A DNA stretch of 64,000 nucleotides from Cordilura impudica (Eukaryota; Arthropoda; Insecta; Diptera; Scathophagidae). Below the pieces are notes generated by a model. It had not been told where the DNA came from. It made no database searches and worked only from the letters and a program-made list of their open reading frames with translations. Of this stretch, positions 1 through 10,949 are shown piece by piece. The first letter of the stretch is position 1; every line of letters starts with the position of its first letter. The stretch is taken from NCBI GenBank assembly GCA_963682025.1, contig OY821517.1, positions 55,772,216 through 55,836,215 on the forward strand, given 5' to 3'. Made by a program: the position numbers and the translations under genes.

Positions 1-16
1 TATAAATTTTTGATTG

Positions 17-545
17 GACAAAGGGTCGGTACCACGCCCATATAACCCAAAATTTTAAATCGTCATATCTCGGGAATTTTTTGACCTAAAGCGGTCATAT
101 TTAGTACATATGGTATTGGCATGAATAGAAATACACACCAGAAGAAAAGTGGGCGGGACCACGCCCCTTTTTAGAAAAATAAAAAAATCGTAATATCTTC
201 TAAACTACTGGAAGGATCGTCATGACATTTTCACAAAATGATACTTTTGCGAAATACTAAGTCCTTAACTATATAAAGTTGTTAGTGGGCAAAGGGGCGT
301 GGTCCCGCCCATATAACCCAAAATTTAAAATCGTCATATCTCGGCCATTTATTAGCCTACGGCGATGATATTTGGTATATATCGTATTGAAATTAATAGA
401 AATAGTACAACAAAAAAACTGGGCGGGACCACGCCCTTTTTGGAAAAATTAAAATCCGTAATAACTACTATTAAGCCCTTGACTATATGAAGTTGTTAGT
501 GGACAAAGGGGCGAGACCCCGCCCATATAACTCAATATTTGGCAT
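17..545. repeat. Degenerate tandem repeat (~270 bp unit) with GC boxes
   Basis: Two and a half copies of one unit. Each starts near 'AAAGGGGCGTGGTCCCGCCC' followed by a conserved 'ATATAACCCAAAATTTAAAATCGTCATATCTCGG' type stretch, at 17, 291 and 498. A second GC box (GGGCGGGACCACGCCC) recurs at about 151 and 422. The GC boxes are near-palindromes in otherwise AT-rich DNA. I see no coding frame. The unit may be a satellite or the terminal array of a transposon. Confidence 0.7.
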
Positions 546-706
546 ATAAGGTGTTTAATAAGGTGTTTTCTTAATAAGGTGTTTTCTTAAATAGGTACAC
601 ATTCCATGCGAAAGTCGGCGGGCCACGTCCCTTTGTTTCCGATTTGTAGGAAGCCAGACCTGTACACCATTCTTCCTTAAACTTTCGCAGTGTGAAACTT
701 TCACTC

Positions 707-1179
707 ACTACACCCAATTTTTTATATTCGATTATTGATATGCCAGGCTTTCCACCACATGTGCTACAACTCAAAATTGGAGTGCCCATTATTTTACTGC
801 GCAATATCGATTCACCACGGCTTTGCAATGGCACTCGACTTGCAGTAAAAAAATGCTAAATAATTTAATAGAAGCGACCATTATAACAGGAAAATATAAA
901 GGAACAGATGTACTTTTGCCACGCTTTCCAATGATCCCAACTGATTTACCATTCGACTTCAAACGATTACAGTTTCCTGTTCGATTAGCGTTTGCGATGA
1001 CTGTTAACAAAGCTCAAGGTCAATCTCTTCAAGTTTGCGGCTTAAATTTAGCAAATCCATGTTTCTCGCATGGACAGCTTTATGTTGCATGCTCACGTGT
1101 AGGGAAACCCACCGACTTATATGTTTATGCTCCAGATGGACAAACTAAAAATATTGTACATCCTAAAGCATTGCAATAA
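707..1179 (+). pseudogene. Helitron Pif1-like helicase, C-terminal fragment
   Basis: C-terminal end of the Helitron Rep/helicase protein, the enzyme that unwinds DNA during rolling-circle transposition. The frame from about 707 reads through a block ending DMPGFPPHVLQLKIGVP and then LCNGTRLAVK, the conserved helicase block IV region. A run of seven A at about 846-852 then shifts the frame by one base. The rest (855-1179) carries FAMTVNKAQGQSL and HGQLYVACSRVG, the last two Pif1/RecD helicase motifs, and ends at a TAA. Everything N-terminal (Rep nuclease, helicase motifs I-III) is missing upstream, where a tandem repeat begins. The fragment sits 109 bp before a matching Helitron 3' terminus, so it is the decayed 3' end of an autonomous copy. 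Family assignment is strong from the motifs; the frameshift makes it non-functional. Confidence 0.88.
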
Positions 1180-1256
1180 TTAATTCTAAATTAAATAAAT
1201 AATATTTTGTTAATGTATAAATATTTTTTTTTTATTTTGTTTTATTTTATAACGAT

Positions 1257-1288
1257 GAGGGGTAGCGAAGTACACCGGGTTAAGCTAG
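1257..1288 (+). mobile_element. Helitron 3' terminus (hairpin + CTAG)
   Basis: An imperfect stem GGGGTA/TACACC around the loop GCGAAG is followed by CCGGGTTAAG and CTAG at 1285-1288, then T. This is the usual Helitron end (hairpin about 10 nt before CTRR, insertion before T). It lies just downstream of the helicase relic in the same orientation. Confidence 0.75.
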
Positions 1289-1419
1289 TAAAAGATAAAA
1301 TTAAGTTATGTTTTATTATATTAGTAATATTTAATATATTTAACTATATTCTATATCATATATTGTATAACTCAATGAAAATTATACAAGGAAAATTATA
1401 CATTATTTAGTGGTTACGC

Positions 1420-2518
1420 TTATTTGGTCAAATATTTGCGTAGTCTGAACGCACCTTTAGTCGCATACGTTTTAAACAAATCCACGGTACTATGACGTAA
1501 CGCTAGATTGAAGACAATTTTAAGTGCATTATTCTGTGCCGATTGTAACGATTTTAACGATGATGTTATTTTGCCACCATAAATTATGGGAAGATAGGTT
1601 AGATATGAGTGAACTAGCGATTGATAAAATAGCATTTTTGTTTCAGTATTAAATTTCTGCTTAAATTTGTACAATATACCAATTCCTGATGATACTTTCG
1701 ATTTTACATGATTAATGTGGTTTTCCTAGATAAGGTTATAGTTTAAATTTATTTATATTTAACACTACTTCATTTATTGTATTTCCCTCAATGTGTATAC
1801 TCATGAGCTCATCATTGTTTAGGTTATATGGTGTAAATCTAATGAACATCGTTTTTTTTTAATTGACAAAATTGCAGCATCATATTCAATTTGTGTTTGT
1901 AGAACTCTCTTATGTCCATAATTGTATAATAGACAGATATCATCTGCATACAAAAATAATTTTCCATAAAAATTTATATTTTTTATATCATTTATATAAA
2001 TTTTAAATAACAATGGACCAAGAACGCTGCCTTGAGGAACCCCGCACAACACATCCAGCTCGCTACTCCTTGACTCACCAACTTGAACAAATTGTCTTCT
2101 GTTTGTTAAATAATCCCTTATTAGAGATGTTGCATCTTGAGAACAGCCTATAAAAGTTAAGTTCTTTTATCAAAATATTATGATCTACCAAGTCAAAAGC
2201 TTTTGACAAATCAAAAAAAAACACACCTCCAACACCTTTACATCCTGTATCAAGTCCGTTGCATACGTGTTCAACATTTATAACGGCTTCTTCTGTTCCA
2301 GATCCTTTTTTGAATCCATACTGCCGATCAAATAATATATTATTAACTCTGAGATAATTTGAAAGTTGTTCAAATATAATTTTTTCTAAAATTTTGTCGA
2401 TAGTTGGAAGAATTGATATTGGACGATAGTTTTCAATTTCACTCGTTACAACAGATTTTGGTATAGGAATAATTTTGTGTAATTTTAAAATATCGGGATA
2501 TATTGCTTCTTGAATCAT
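1420..2518 (-). pseudogene. Non-LTR retrotransposon reverse transcriptase, broken
   Basis: Reverse transcriptase of the same minus-strand element. Frame 2518-2075 holds the fingers and palm start: IIPIPKS, ENYRPISILPTIDKILEKI, YGFKKGSGTEEA and FFFDLSKAFDLVDH, with the first catalytic Asp. Frame 2052-1819 continues with GVPQGSVLGPLLF and LFLYADDICLL, the YADD catalytic pair. Frame 1674-1420 has the C-terminal block typical of these elements (HSYLTYLPIIYGG, LQSAQNNALKIVFNL). The three frames are separated by at least two indels. The 3' side abuts the Helitron end near 1288, so the retroelement tail may be cut or overrun there. Confidence 0.87.
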
Positions 2519-3692
2519 GCTATTAAAAATTTTTGTGATAATACTGGTAATAATGTATTTTCTTATTTACTTACAACATCTTAACCGCGATATTGTCAAA
2601 ACCAGGACTTTTCCTTAGGTCCAAGCTCTCCAAAATTAGATTTACCTTCAGGTTTTGTACAACTTCAAAGTTGAAACAGTTTATTGAAGGAACTTAAGTG
2701 CGAAACAAATTTATATTATCGTTAGGCTCTTCAGGTATACTTTCTTTTATAATGCGTACTGAGTTATGAAATTAGGTATTGAATGCTGATGACTTCGCTT
2801 CATCCATTGTTATAATGGTGTTGTTAACAGCTAAATCCTTGGCTGGTTTAACCTAACCCTATTTAAAAACTCCCATGTCTTTCACGAATCACCATTGCAT
2901 CTTTATATATTATCCTTATAATTAATAATTATTCATAAGATTTTTATTAGATATTTCTATAACTTTACTAATTCTCTTAAGGCGCTCTGCTAAAGTTTGG
3001 TCTTGCTTGTTCTTTCTTCTAGCTTTTAACAATTTATTCTTGTATTCCATCAGTGCAACTAATTCTTTAGATAGCCAAGGACTTATTTTCTGTCGAATAT
3101 TTGTTTTTTTAGTATCCGAAATAGTGCGTTGTATTGCCGCAGTCGAAAGAGTATTAATTAGGTTATTACATAAATCCGAAGAGTTGTCCAAATTTGTGAC
3201 AAATAAATTATCATCCAGATAAGATCCAAATTTCCTGTAATCAATTCGATTATACTCTTCTGAAAAAGTTTCATAATATCGGGCATTAATTTTAAATTCA
3301 CCAAATATAATATTGTGGTCTGATAATTTATGCTCTATTGAGTATATTGCAGAATATCTTATAATGTTGCTGAATACACCGTCTATACAAGATTGGCTTA
3401 CTGGCCTTGTTATAAGATCATGGCAAGACCTAAAATTAAATTCAGTAAACATGTTTAGCAGAGTTTGACTAAGATTGTTCACACATCTTAAGTCTACGTT
3501 AAAATCACCCACGAAAACATATGGAGAATTCCTCACGTTCAATAAAAAATTTTCGATTTGATTTAAAAAAGATGGAAGCAAAAATATTTGAGACCTATAG
3601 AGCGATGTAACAATCAATGGCACATTATTGACCTTAATATCTGGCAACATTATTGATATCAGCTCCAAAAAACCTTCATTAAAAGCTTCCAT
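2519..3692 (-). pseudogene. Non-LTR retrotransposon, endonuclease part
   Basis: Minus-strand relic of the apurinic-type endonuclease (EEP fold) that nicks target DNA for target-primed reverse transcription. The clean frame 3692-2922 (256 residues) contains VFVGDFNVDL near residues 59-68 and KLSDHNIIFGEF near 122-133. These are the two catalytic blocks of the second half of the domain. The N-terminal third, with the first catalytic residues, is absent. Downstream of 2922 the link to the RT domain is broken by stops and small indels. The RT part of the same element follows at 2518-1420. By its blocks it belongs to the Jockey/CR1 assemblage of non-LTR elements; I cannot fix the clade by eye. Confidence 0.85.
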
Positions 3693-3986
3693 TAAAAGCT
3701 AAATACGCGAATTTATTAAAATATACAAATTCATTACATATCAAAGTTCAGAAAATACACACATGAAACACACAATGTTCTGTCCAAAAGCAGCCAACAC
3801 ATATTTTTATTTTCATATCAAGTATGTGTGTTTCTAAATTTTTTACGGTGCCGAACACAATCATGACTGTGTTTCGTTTTAATATTTGGTTATCTACACG
3901 AACATTTTTCTATCACGTATTTTTTGTTTCGAACACACATAAACCACACAGATTCGAGTGTAGCTTTATTTTAAGTTCGTTTTCTT

Positions 3987-4334
3987 GCTAAAAAAAAAAA
4001 ACAGAACATGTTCTTCAACGCGTACGTCTAAATATTAAAACATTACCCACTCGCGATCGGAAAAATCTGAAACACCCCTATAATAACGCCAACAATTGTT
4101 TCAACCAAATTTATTAAAAAAATGTAAAATAATTGATTAGCAGTTATAAAAAAATAGAAAAAAAAAATAATAAAAATAAAAGAAAAAATAAAAAGATAGT
4201 AAAAAAAATAGAAAACAGAGAAATTTTATATGTTGTTTATGACTTAATTTAGTTTTTTTTTCGATCGCGAGTAGGTAATGTTTTAATTTTTAGATGACGC
4301 GTTCAAGAGAACATGTTCTGTTTTTTTTTTAGCA
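3987..4334. mobile_element. Foldback/MITE with ~73-bp inverted arms
   Basis: Arms 3987-4060 and 4262-4334 are inverted copies, with about 5-6 mismatches or indels. Both contain TGCTAAAAAAAAA, CAGAACATGTTCT, an AACGCGT core, ATTAAAACATTACC and ACTCGCGATCG. A 200-bp A-rich loop separates them and has no coding frame. The outer edge at TGCTA is the point where similarity fades. I could not identify a clear target duplication. Confidence 0.75.
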
Positions 4335-5614
4335 GTACGCATGCAAGTGTGTGTTTTTTTCTGAACTCTGTCACATATTAAAATATTGGAATATTAATCG
4401 GAATATAAAAATCTATCCACCCTTTTCCGGAAATCCTTCCATTAACGATTTTATATTTGTTGCTGTTATATTTTTGGAGGAGGCGGTCCATTTACGCTAG
4501 AAATCTGACATGTTCTTGGAAACTTTCCTGTGTTCTTTAATTCTCCCTCTCTCCGCAGGCCGGAGTTCTGGACAGTTGGGTGAATTTGCCTCCCGTGGTA
4601 CAAAATTTACCACTCAAGGGCACAAAGTCAAAAGCCGTTTTTGTAGACACTCCTTAATAAACATTTCTGTATTTATCGCGCCTGATGTCAGAAATGCTTG
4701 GCTTCTTTTGCCACAACTGCAAATGGCTTGCCACACAAGAAAGTTCTTAGAGAATTTTGTTTGCTTTTTTGGCTACATAAAAATCTTGACCCAGAAGTCT
4801 GCCAGAACATAGGTTTCGTTATGCATCACACAGCAAGTGTTTTTTTTTTTTTAATTAAACCTCAATTTATTTTTGCACGTTTTATGCATCTAAATTCTTT
4901 ACCGCATTGCGATCTGGAACTTTCTGAACTTTATCCGACTTCAGGCCAGCTTTAATTTTGGCTCTGCACACAAAAGAACCCGAGTTAGTTAGTTAAATAC
5001 ACGAGCATGGAAGACTTGCACATTTGGTTATTATATTTTAAGCGTCACATTTAAAAATTCAACAGCACTAACAAAATATTTGATTTTTTGGAATAAATTG
5101 TCTTTCATTAGCTTGAGGCCATATGCTACCCCATGTCGAAAAGGGTTAATGGGGTAATATTATTTTTTCAGAAACCCTAGGTGGTTAAAATAAAATATAA
5201 CATTTGAAAGTAGAAAACTGATAAATTTTTGATACAAAGTATTTAGAAAGAGTACATTTACTGAATATTTCACAAAAAAACTAATTTTTCTTGAAATCCG
5301 CAAAAAAATTCTTTGTAAAAAAAAAATTCTGGCAGAGGAATTTACTTAACAATTCATATGGTTAATCTCTAGCATATATATAACAAAACTTTAAAGTGCC
5401 AGATCCATTTTTTGAAATTTTGTTTAAGAAAATTGTTTAAAACTTAAAAAAGGAGTTTTCAAAATTTTATCAAAAAAATTTTCCATTTTTGGTCTCATTT
5501 CGCAATAGCTGTTAACAATAATAAAAACAATACGTCATATCTGAGTACATGTAGGTATAGAAACCAAAAAAAAAAAATGTATTGCTTTGAGCAATTTGTT
5601 AATGTTGAAAAAAT
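4335..5614. other. Unassigned AT-rich DNA
   Basis: No recognisable gene. Short frames here (for example 4510-4812) have no family signature, and homopolymer runs are common. The right edge merges into the hairpin-family repeat at about 5540. Some of this may be single-copy sequence. Confidence 0.4.
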
Positions 5615-5977
5615 GTTCATCACATTTCATGACCAAGAGTTTTTTTTGCACAAAAGTGGTCTGGGGCATTTGTTATTCCTTGGCGAGTTTTTATTAGATT
5701 TTGAAGTTATATAGCTTTTTGATATCTGTCCATATAACAACTTGTCGAGAAAATTAAACCATAGAACGAATTTTCGTAAAATCTGAAAAAAAAAGTCATA
5801 TTTTCCCCATTTAAACACACTTGAAATTTTCAATCACGTTGAGGCACCTCTAAATTTTTTTTTAATTGACCCAAAACTTTGTATTCTCAGTTTTTTTTTT
5901 GCTATTCGCATATTTCTAGGGGGTGAGGCACAGAGTTTGATCACATTTATTTATTAAGGGCCACCCTAATGTACATA
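5540..5977. mobile_element. Right half of the hairpin (GGGTGGCCCTT) element
   Basis: Matches the block 55147-55536: 'CAAAAGTGGTCTGGG', 'CTTGGCGAGTTTTTATT', 'GATTTTGAAGTT', 'TGCTATTCGCATATTTCTAG' and the end 'AAGGGCCACCCTAATG' occur in both in the same order. The 5' part resembles the loop-side arm (GTAGGTATAGAAACC). The shared end reads TA-GGGTGGCCCTT on the minus strand, as expected for a mariner-type terminal repeat with a TA target. Confidence 0.7.
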
Positions 5978-6060
5978 ATCACCATTATCATCATCATCAT
6001 GATCATAATCATCATAATCATCATCTTCGTAATAATGATTTTAATAATCACTGTCATCGT
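5978..6060. repeat. ATC/CAT trinucleotide microsatellite
   Basis: Irregular run of ATC/CAT triplets (ATTATCATCATCATCATGAT and so on). Simple repeat without a coding context. Confidence 0.85.
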
Positions 6061-6124
6061 CATTGTCAAATTCGTCGGGTAGAATTAATAATTCCAATGA
6101 CAACTGTAGTATTTTGTGTCTATT

Positions 6125-6586
6125 TGTACCCACACTACTATGTGGTCAGGGTAAAATGACTAGTGCTGATGTTTGTAACTACCAAAAATAGTTGATGGCT
6201 AGTAGATTTAGCGATGTCCGTCTGTCCATCCGTGTGTCCATGTAAACCTTCTAATCAAACTACAGGTCGCAAATATGAACATATTTTGATGAAATTATCT
6301 GGGCTTCTATCGGCCACAGGTTCTTCTCAAATTTGGTTTTTATATGCTTTTGCAAAAAATAAGTGACGTTACCAAATATGGTCAGAATCGATTCATTTTT
6401 CGACCTATAATTATAGAATCCGATATGAACTTTTTCATATCCGAAGGCAAAACAAATAAGTTACAATGCCACTCAAATTTGGTTTATGCTTATTTACTAT
6501 ATGTATTTAGTTGCACCTAAGAGATAGGGTTTATAAACCCACGGTATCATATAGTCTGTCTGTAGATCGACTATAATTTTCTTACT
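6125..6586 (+). mobile_element. DINE-like dispersed element, diverged copy
   Basis: Carries the family landmarks in order: GTAACTACCAAAAATA, GATTTAGCGATGTCCGTC, GTCCATGTAAACCTT, ACTACAGGTCGCAAATATGAA, AACTTTTTCATATC, GAGATAGGGTTTATAAAC, then ATCGACTATAATTTTCTTAC. The internal region is shorter than in fuller copies. Non-coding; class is inferred only. Confidence 0.75.
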
Positions 6587-7361
6587 AACCTAACTGCATG
6601 CTGAGAATGAACAGCGCAACGTGTTATCTCTTCCGGAAATCCTAGAAGTGACGAAAACGAAGTTTGTTCGTTGAATCGTAAATTACTACTGTACATTTCC
6701 TTTGAGCTTTTTTTATGTTGATAAATTCTGTGTTTCAGTAAATCCCAAAAATGATCAATAGGATTAGGAGCCAGCAATTGAAGTATTGATTTCAATTGAT
6801 TTTTAGTATTGTAGTGCAACCACAGCTTGACATTGGGCGCGGAATTTTTTGGGATCATTATCCTGTTAGAACCAAAAAAACTTCTCCAAGGCTCAGTTGT
6901 TATGGGCTTTGTTTTAAAGTTTGTTTCAAAATGTTTATGTTTACAATTTGATCCTTTATAGACTGAATAATTACAAGTCTACCAACCCAAACAATAATGC
7001 CAAAAACCAAAAACTTGCTTTCATTTAAAAATAACAAACGTTCCAAAAATTCTGAAGCCTTGTTTACATACTAATTTACAAAGTCCATAGTTTTTTTCCT
7101 GCTGACATCGGAAATGTATGACTTTCTACTTGTTACACGACCATGATAGTCAAATTTTCTAATATTTGCGGACGGTATCTTCATGGATGTCTTTGCCGAA
7201 GGGGTCTTTGATTTTAGAATTAATTTGGGAAGCAGTAATTCTGGGATTATATTTTGCTGACGCCGAAATAGTTCGCTTTTCGCGCTGTTTGTTTGGAGGA
7301 GTGACCAGAATGATGTTTTGACAAAATTGAATTGGTGGATTTGTAGTTTTGAAGGAAGCAC
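6571..7361 (-). pseudogene. Tc1-type transposase, broken
   Basis: Relic of a DDE transposase of the Tc1 branch. Frame 7361-7071 ends YHGRVTSRKSYISDVSRKK, the region before the first catalytic Asp. Frame 6858-6571 starts at DNDPK (second Asp, one base out of frame) and continues LWLHYNTKNQ and APNPIDHFWDLLKHRIYQHK. In Tc1 proteins this last block usually reads NPIEHLW; here the catalytic Glu is replaced by Asp. The 210 bases between the two frames contain stops. A Tc1-type N-terminal fragment at 15950-16126 may belong to the same family but is a separate copy. Dead element. Confidence 0.85.
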
Positions 7362-7867
7362 TGCACTGAGAAGTGGATTTTGTTTACCATCCGAGCTATT
7401 TCACGAAATAATTTACCCTCATTTTTAAGCTTTAGGGTAACTGTTCCCTCGTCAGCACCGATTTCTTAGTTTCTAAAAGATATATTTAATTATATTTCAA
7501 ATCAACTTTATACAAACAAGGTTTTCTTCTACTAAAATGAAATCGATATAACAGACTTGTACGAATACTTTTTCTGACACTTATAGTTGCCATACTGCAT
7601 TTTTTGCGTTGAAAACAAAAAAATGTAGGCAGAAACGTTCCGCAAGATTTTTTTGTAAAACCAATAGAATTCCCAATGTGTCAATGGTAAAAAGTTCGTA
7701 GTTCAAAATAGTTTATTAAAATTTGTATTAATTATTATTAAAAATGCAGTGTACGGAAACTTTTTCGAGCAAGTGTCCATCAGCTTCGTTAATGTAAGCT
7801 TTGCCGTTACAAAATCTTGTGTGAACGAAAAAAAAACACTACTATAAACAAAAAAAAAAAAACAAGT
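7362..7867. other. Unassigned AT-rich DNA
   Basis: The first ~80 bases may hold the extreme N-terminus of the Tc1 relic. The remainder shows no family signature beyond A/T runs. Confidence 0.35.
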
Positions 7868-7925
7868 AGTATAATATAGACCGACTATACAATACCCAAT
7901 ATCATGCGTTTCGAGGGAGGGTCTT
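7868..7925 (-). mobile_element. DINE-like terminal fragment
   Basis: Reads AACAAGTAGTATAATATAG then ACCGACTATACAATACCC, the conserved end of the DINE-like family in inverse orientation. It breaks off after about 60 bp. Confidence 0.65.
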
Positions 7926-8035
7926 GGATCCAACTTTGCCTAGGCAATTACTGGATATAGAAAATATTTCATTTCAATTAACGGAGTTTACGTTGAAGAA
8001 TAACATTGATTTCAAAATTAAAAAAACTGGTTTTT

Positions 8036-8250
8036 GATGTGTAAACATCTATTAGCGCAGGGGGGTAAATTTCTATTTCACAATACAATCACAAAAACAG
8101 CGTAACTTTTATCGGTGTGAGCTGAAGGAGATAACGCTGTGTGACTTATGATTGTATTGGTGAAAAAATATTTTCAGGAGAAACTGTTCATGGGCAATTA
8201 CCCAATGCATTCGAAATTGGAATTGTGGTAGGAGAGACAAACCTAAGTAA
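8036..8250 (+). mobile_element. Left end of GATGTGTAAACATC element, solo
   Basis: Starts with the 14-bp terminal motif GATGTGTAAACATC and shares about 130 bp (GCGCAGGGGGGTAAATTT, CACAATACAATCACAAAAAC, ATCGGTGTGAGCTGAAG) with the left end at 9102. The right end and minisatellite are absent here, so this is a truncated or precursor-type copy. Confidence 0.7.
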
Positions 8251-8680
8251 CTCGTGTTTTTAACACTTTTTTTTATTGTTTGTAACATTCTATTTTAATA
8301 AATTTCACTTTTATTATTTTTATATTTAATTAATAAACACAATAACTATCGCTTGCTACCACTCAAAAAATCTCACAAAATCATACAAATTTATACAAAC
8401 ATCTGATTTCGAGTTGCCAACTTCAAAAAATAAAACAGATGTTAACTTTGTAGCCAGATTGTTAAAACAGGGATACCAGAGCTTTCAAATGAAGTGAACT
8501 GCTGAAAATAGTATAGAACAATTCGTAAATTTAAATTAAATTTTTTTTATAATACTTTAGATTCTGGTTAATGTTTGCAAAAATTAATTATGCCTATATG
8601 ATTATATTGTGTTTTATTTAAAAACTATTTTTTCTTCATATAGAAAATTGAATAGTTTAGATTTCTTCTAATAATTTAAA
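8251..8680. other. Unassigned AT-rich DNA
   Basis: No gene, repeat family or structured motif recognised. Confidence 0.35.
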
Positions 8681-9058
8681 CAAGCAGATTCCAGCCCTCG
8701 AAATTCGAATGCAAATTCTAGGAAATTTTATTTTTTCATTAAATGAAGACCCTAAAGGTATGCTAATCAATTAAAGCCAATTCACAAATCAACACAAAAA
8801 AAACAAACTCATTTTTATTACAAACACATTAACAAATTTAATAAACACACACATAGCATTGTATAATTTTATGTATGTGTTAGTAGCAAATATAAATGCA
8901 ATTTACTCAAAATTAAGGAAAAAATTTAAAAATCTGTAAATCTGCAAAACGGCTAAAAAGAAATACCTTTCAAATAATATAGTTTGATCAAAATCGGGAT
9001 AAAACGGTGGAAGAAAACATCGGTCACAAGAAATCGCCTAGCCTATTAATATTATAGA
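8681..9058 (-). mobile_element. Non-autonomous Helitron (HINE family), copy 1
   Basis: 378 bp, read on the minus strand from TCTATAATATTAATAGGC (right end) to AATCTGCTTG (left end). A hairpin with CTCGA/TCGAG-type arms lies about 12 nt before the end. Flanked by A and T as in Helitron insertion. The terminal CTAG has become CTTG. No coding frame. Five more copies are listed separately. Confidence 0.8.
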
Positions 9059-9101
9059 TGAGTTCATCATTTAATAAGAATTCTAGCCTTTGAATATTTT
9101 T

Positions 9102-10751
9102 GATGTGTAAACATCTACTCGCGCAGGGGGGTAAATTTGTATTTCACAATACAATCGCAAAAACAGCGTAACACATCGGTGTGAGCTGAAGTGTAAATCG
9201 GTGTGACTTTATCTGATTATATTTGTGAAAAAATTATGATATGTTCTTTTCTAAACATTTTCCAATTGTCTTTCAAAAAACATCAATTGTATTTCAGAAA
9301 ACATCAATTGTATTTCAGAAACCATCAATATAATTTCAGAAAACATCAATTGAATTTCAGAAAACATCAATAGAATTTCAGAAAACATCACTTGAATTTC
9401 AGAAAACATAAACAGAATTTCAGAAAACATCAATATAATTTCAGAAAACATCATTTGAGTTTCAGAAAACATCAATTGAATTTCAGAAAACATCAATAGA
9501 ATTTCAGAAAACATCAATTGTATTTCAGAAACCATCAATATAATTTCAGAAAACATCATTTGAATTTCAAAAAACATAAATAGAATTTCAGAAAACATCA
9601 ATATAATTTCAGAAAACATCATTCGAGTTTCAGAAAACATCAATTGAATTTCAGAAAGCATCAATAGAATTTCAGAAAACATCAATTGTATTTCAGAAAC
9701 CATCAATATAATTTCAGAAAACATCATTTGAATTTCAGAAAACATAAATTGAATTTCAGAAAACATCAATATAATTTCAGAAAACATCATTCGATCAATT
9801 GTATTTCAGAAACCATCAATATAATTTCAGAAAACATCATTTGAATGCAGAAAACATAAATAGAATTTCAGAAAACATCTATAAAATTTCAGAAAACATC
9901 AATATAATTTCAGAAAACATCATTCGAATTTCAGAAAACATCAATTGAATTTCAGAAAACATCAATAGAATTTCAGAAAACATCAATATAATTTCAGAAA
10001 ACATCATTCGAGTTTCAGAAAACATCATTTGAATTTCAGAAAACATAAATAGAATTTCAGAAAACATCAATATAATTTCAGAAAACATCATTCGAGTTTC
10101 AGAAAACGTCAATTGAATTTCAGAAAACATCAATAGAATTTCAGAAAACATCAATTGTATTTCAGAAAACATCAATTGTATTTCAGAAAACATCATTTGA
10201 ATTTCAGAAAACATAAATAGAATTTCAGAAAACAACAATAGAATTTCAGAAAAAATCAATTGTATTTCAGAAAACATCAATTGTATTTCAGAAAACATCA
10301 ATTGAATTTCAGAAAACATAAATAGAATTTCAGAAAACATCATTCGAGTTTCAGAAAACATAATTTGAATTTCAGAAAACATAAATAGAATTTCAGAAAA
10401 CATCAATTGTATTTCAGAAAACAGCAATTGTATTTCAGAAAACATCATTTGAATTTCAGAAAACATAAATAGAATTTCAGAAAACATCAATTGAATTTCA
10501 AAAAGCATTATTTGAATTGCTGAGAACATTAATTGTATTTCAGAAAACGTCAATAGAATTTCAAAAAGCATCATTTGAATTGCTGAAAACATTAATTGTG
10601 TATCAGAAAACATCAATTGAATTTCAGAAAACATCGATTGCATTTCAGAAAACATCAATTGAATTTCAGAAAACAGCATAATCGACTTATTTTTTATGCA
10701 CTGGAAAATATGATGTTGATGTTTTCTTTAATTATTAGATGTTTACACATC
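9102..10751. mobile_element. TIR element packed with a 21-bp minisatellite
   Basis: Bounded by perfect 14-bp inverted ends, GATGTGTAAACATC at 9102-9115 and its complement at 10738-10751. The left end carries about 130 bp shared with 8036-8250. Almost all of the interior (9250-10680) is a 21-bp tandem array. There is no transposase, so the element would be non-autonomous. The class is unknown. Confidence 0.65.
9250..10680. repeat. 21-bp minisatellite, ~68 copies
   Basis: Unit close to CAATTGAATTTCAGAAAACAT. Because 21 is a multiple of three, the minus strand stays open over long stretches (9790-9251 and 10679-9879) and reads as a heptad, MFSEIQL, with variation at positions 6-7 (QL, LL, IL, LF, RM, QM). 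Part of the array has a higher-order period of 168 bp (eight units): the variant CAGAAACCATC recurs at about 9531 and 9699, and at 9321, ten units earlier. A frame break lies near 9791-9878. I regard the open frames as a by-product of the period, not as a shown gene. Confidence 0.92.
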
Positions 10752-10949
10752 TCCCTTGTGATCGGACTCACATGATTTTTTTATTGTTAGGCCACGGAGT
10801 TTTCACTCCATGTAGTACATGTTTGAATAACTTCCCTCCAAATTTAAACTTTTTGGTCAAAGAGACACATAACTGGATCTCTAATTCATCAGTAAGACAA
10901 AAATCATATAGCAAGATACATAATTTTCACAACATTTGATACAGACAGT
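10752..10949. other. Unassigned spacer
   Basis: Short region between the minisatellite element and a foldback-family array. No feature recognised. Confidence 0.3.

Noticed and set aside
571..834. Minus-strand 87-residue frame
   Set aside because: Antisense shadow of the Helitron helicase relic.
9251..10679. Two long minus-strand open frames in the minisatellite as a protein-coding gene
   Set aside because: A 21-bp period keeps one frame open by itself. There is a frame break in the middle, no promoter or flanking coding region, and the array lies inside a TIR element. Kept as a finding only.
9250..10680. CRISPR-like array
   Set aside because: Units are contiguous with no unique spacers, and the DNA is eukaryotic.
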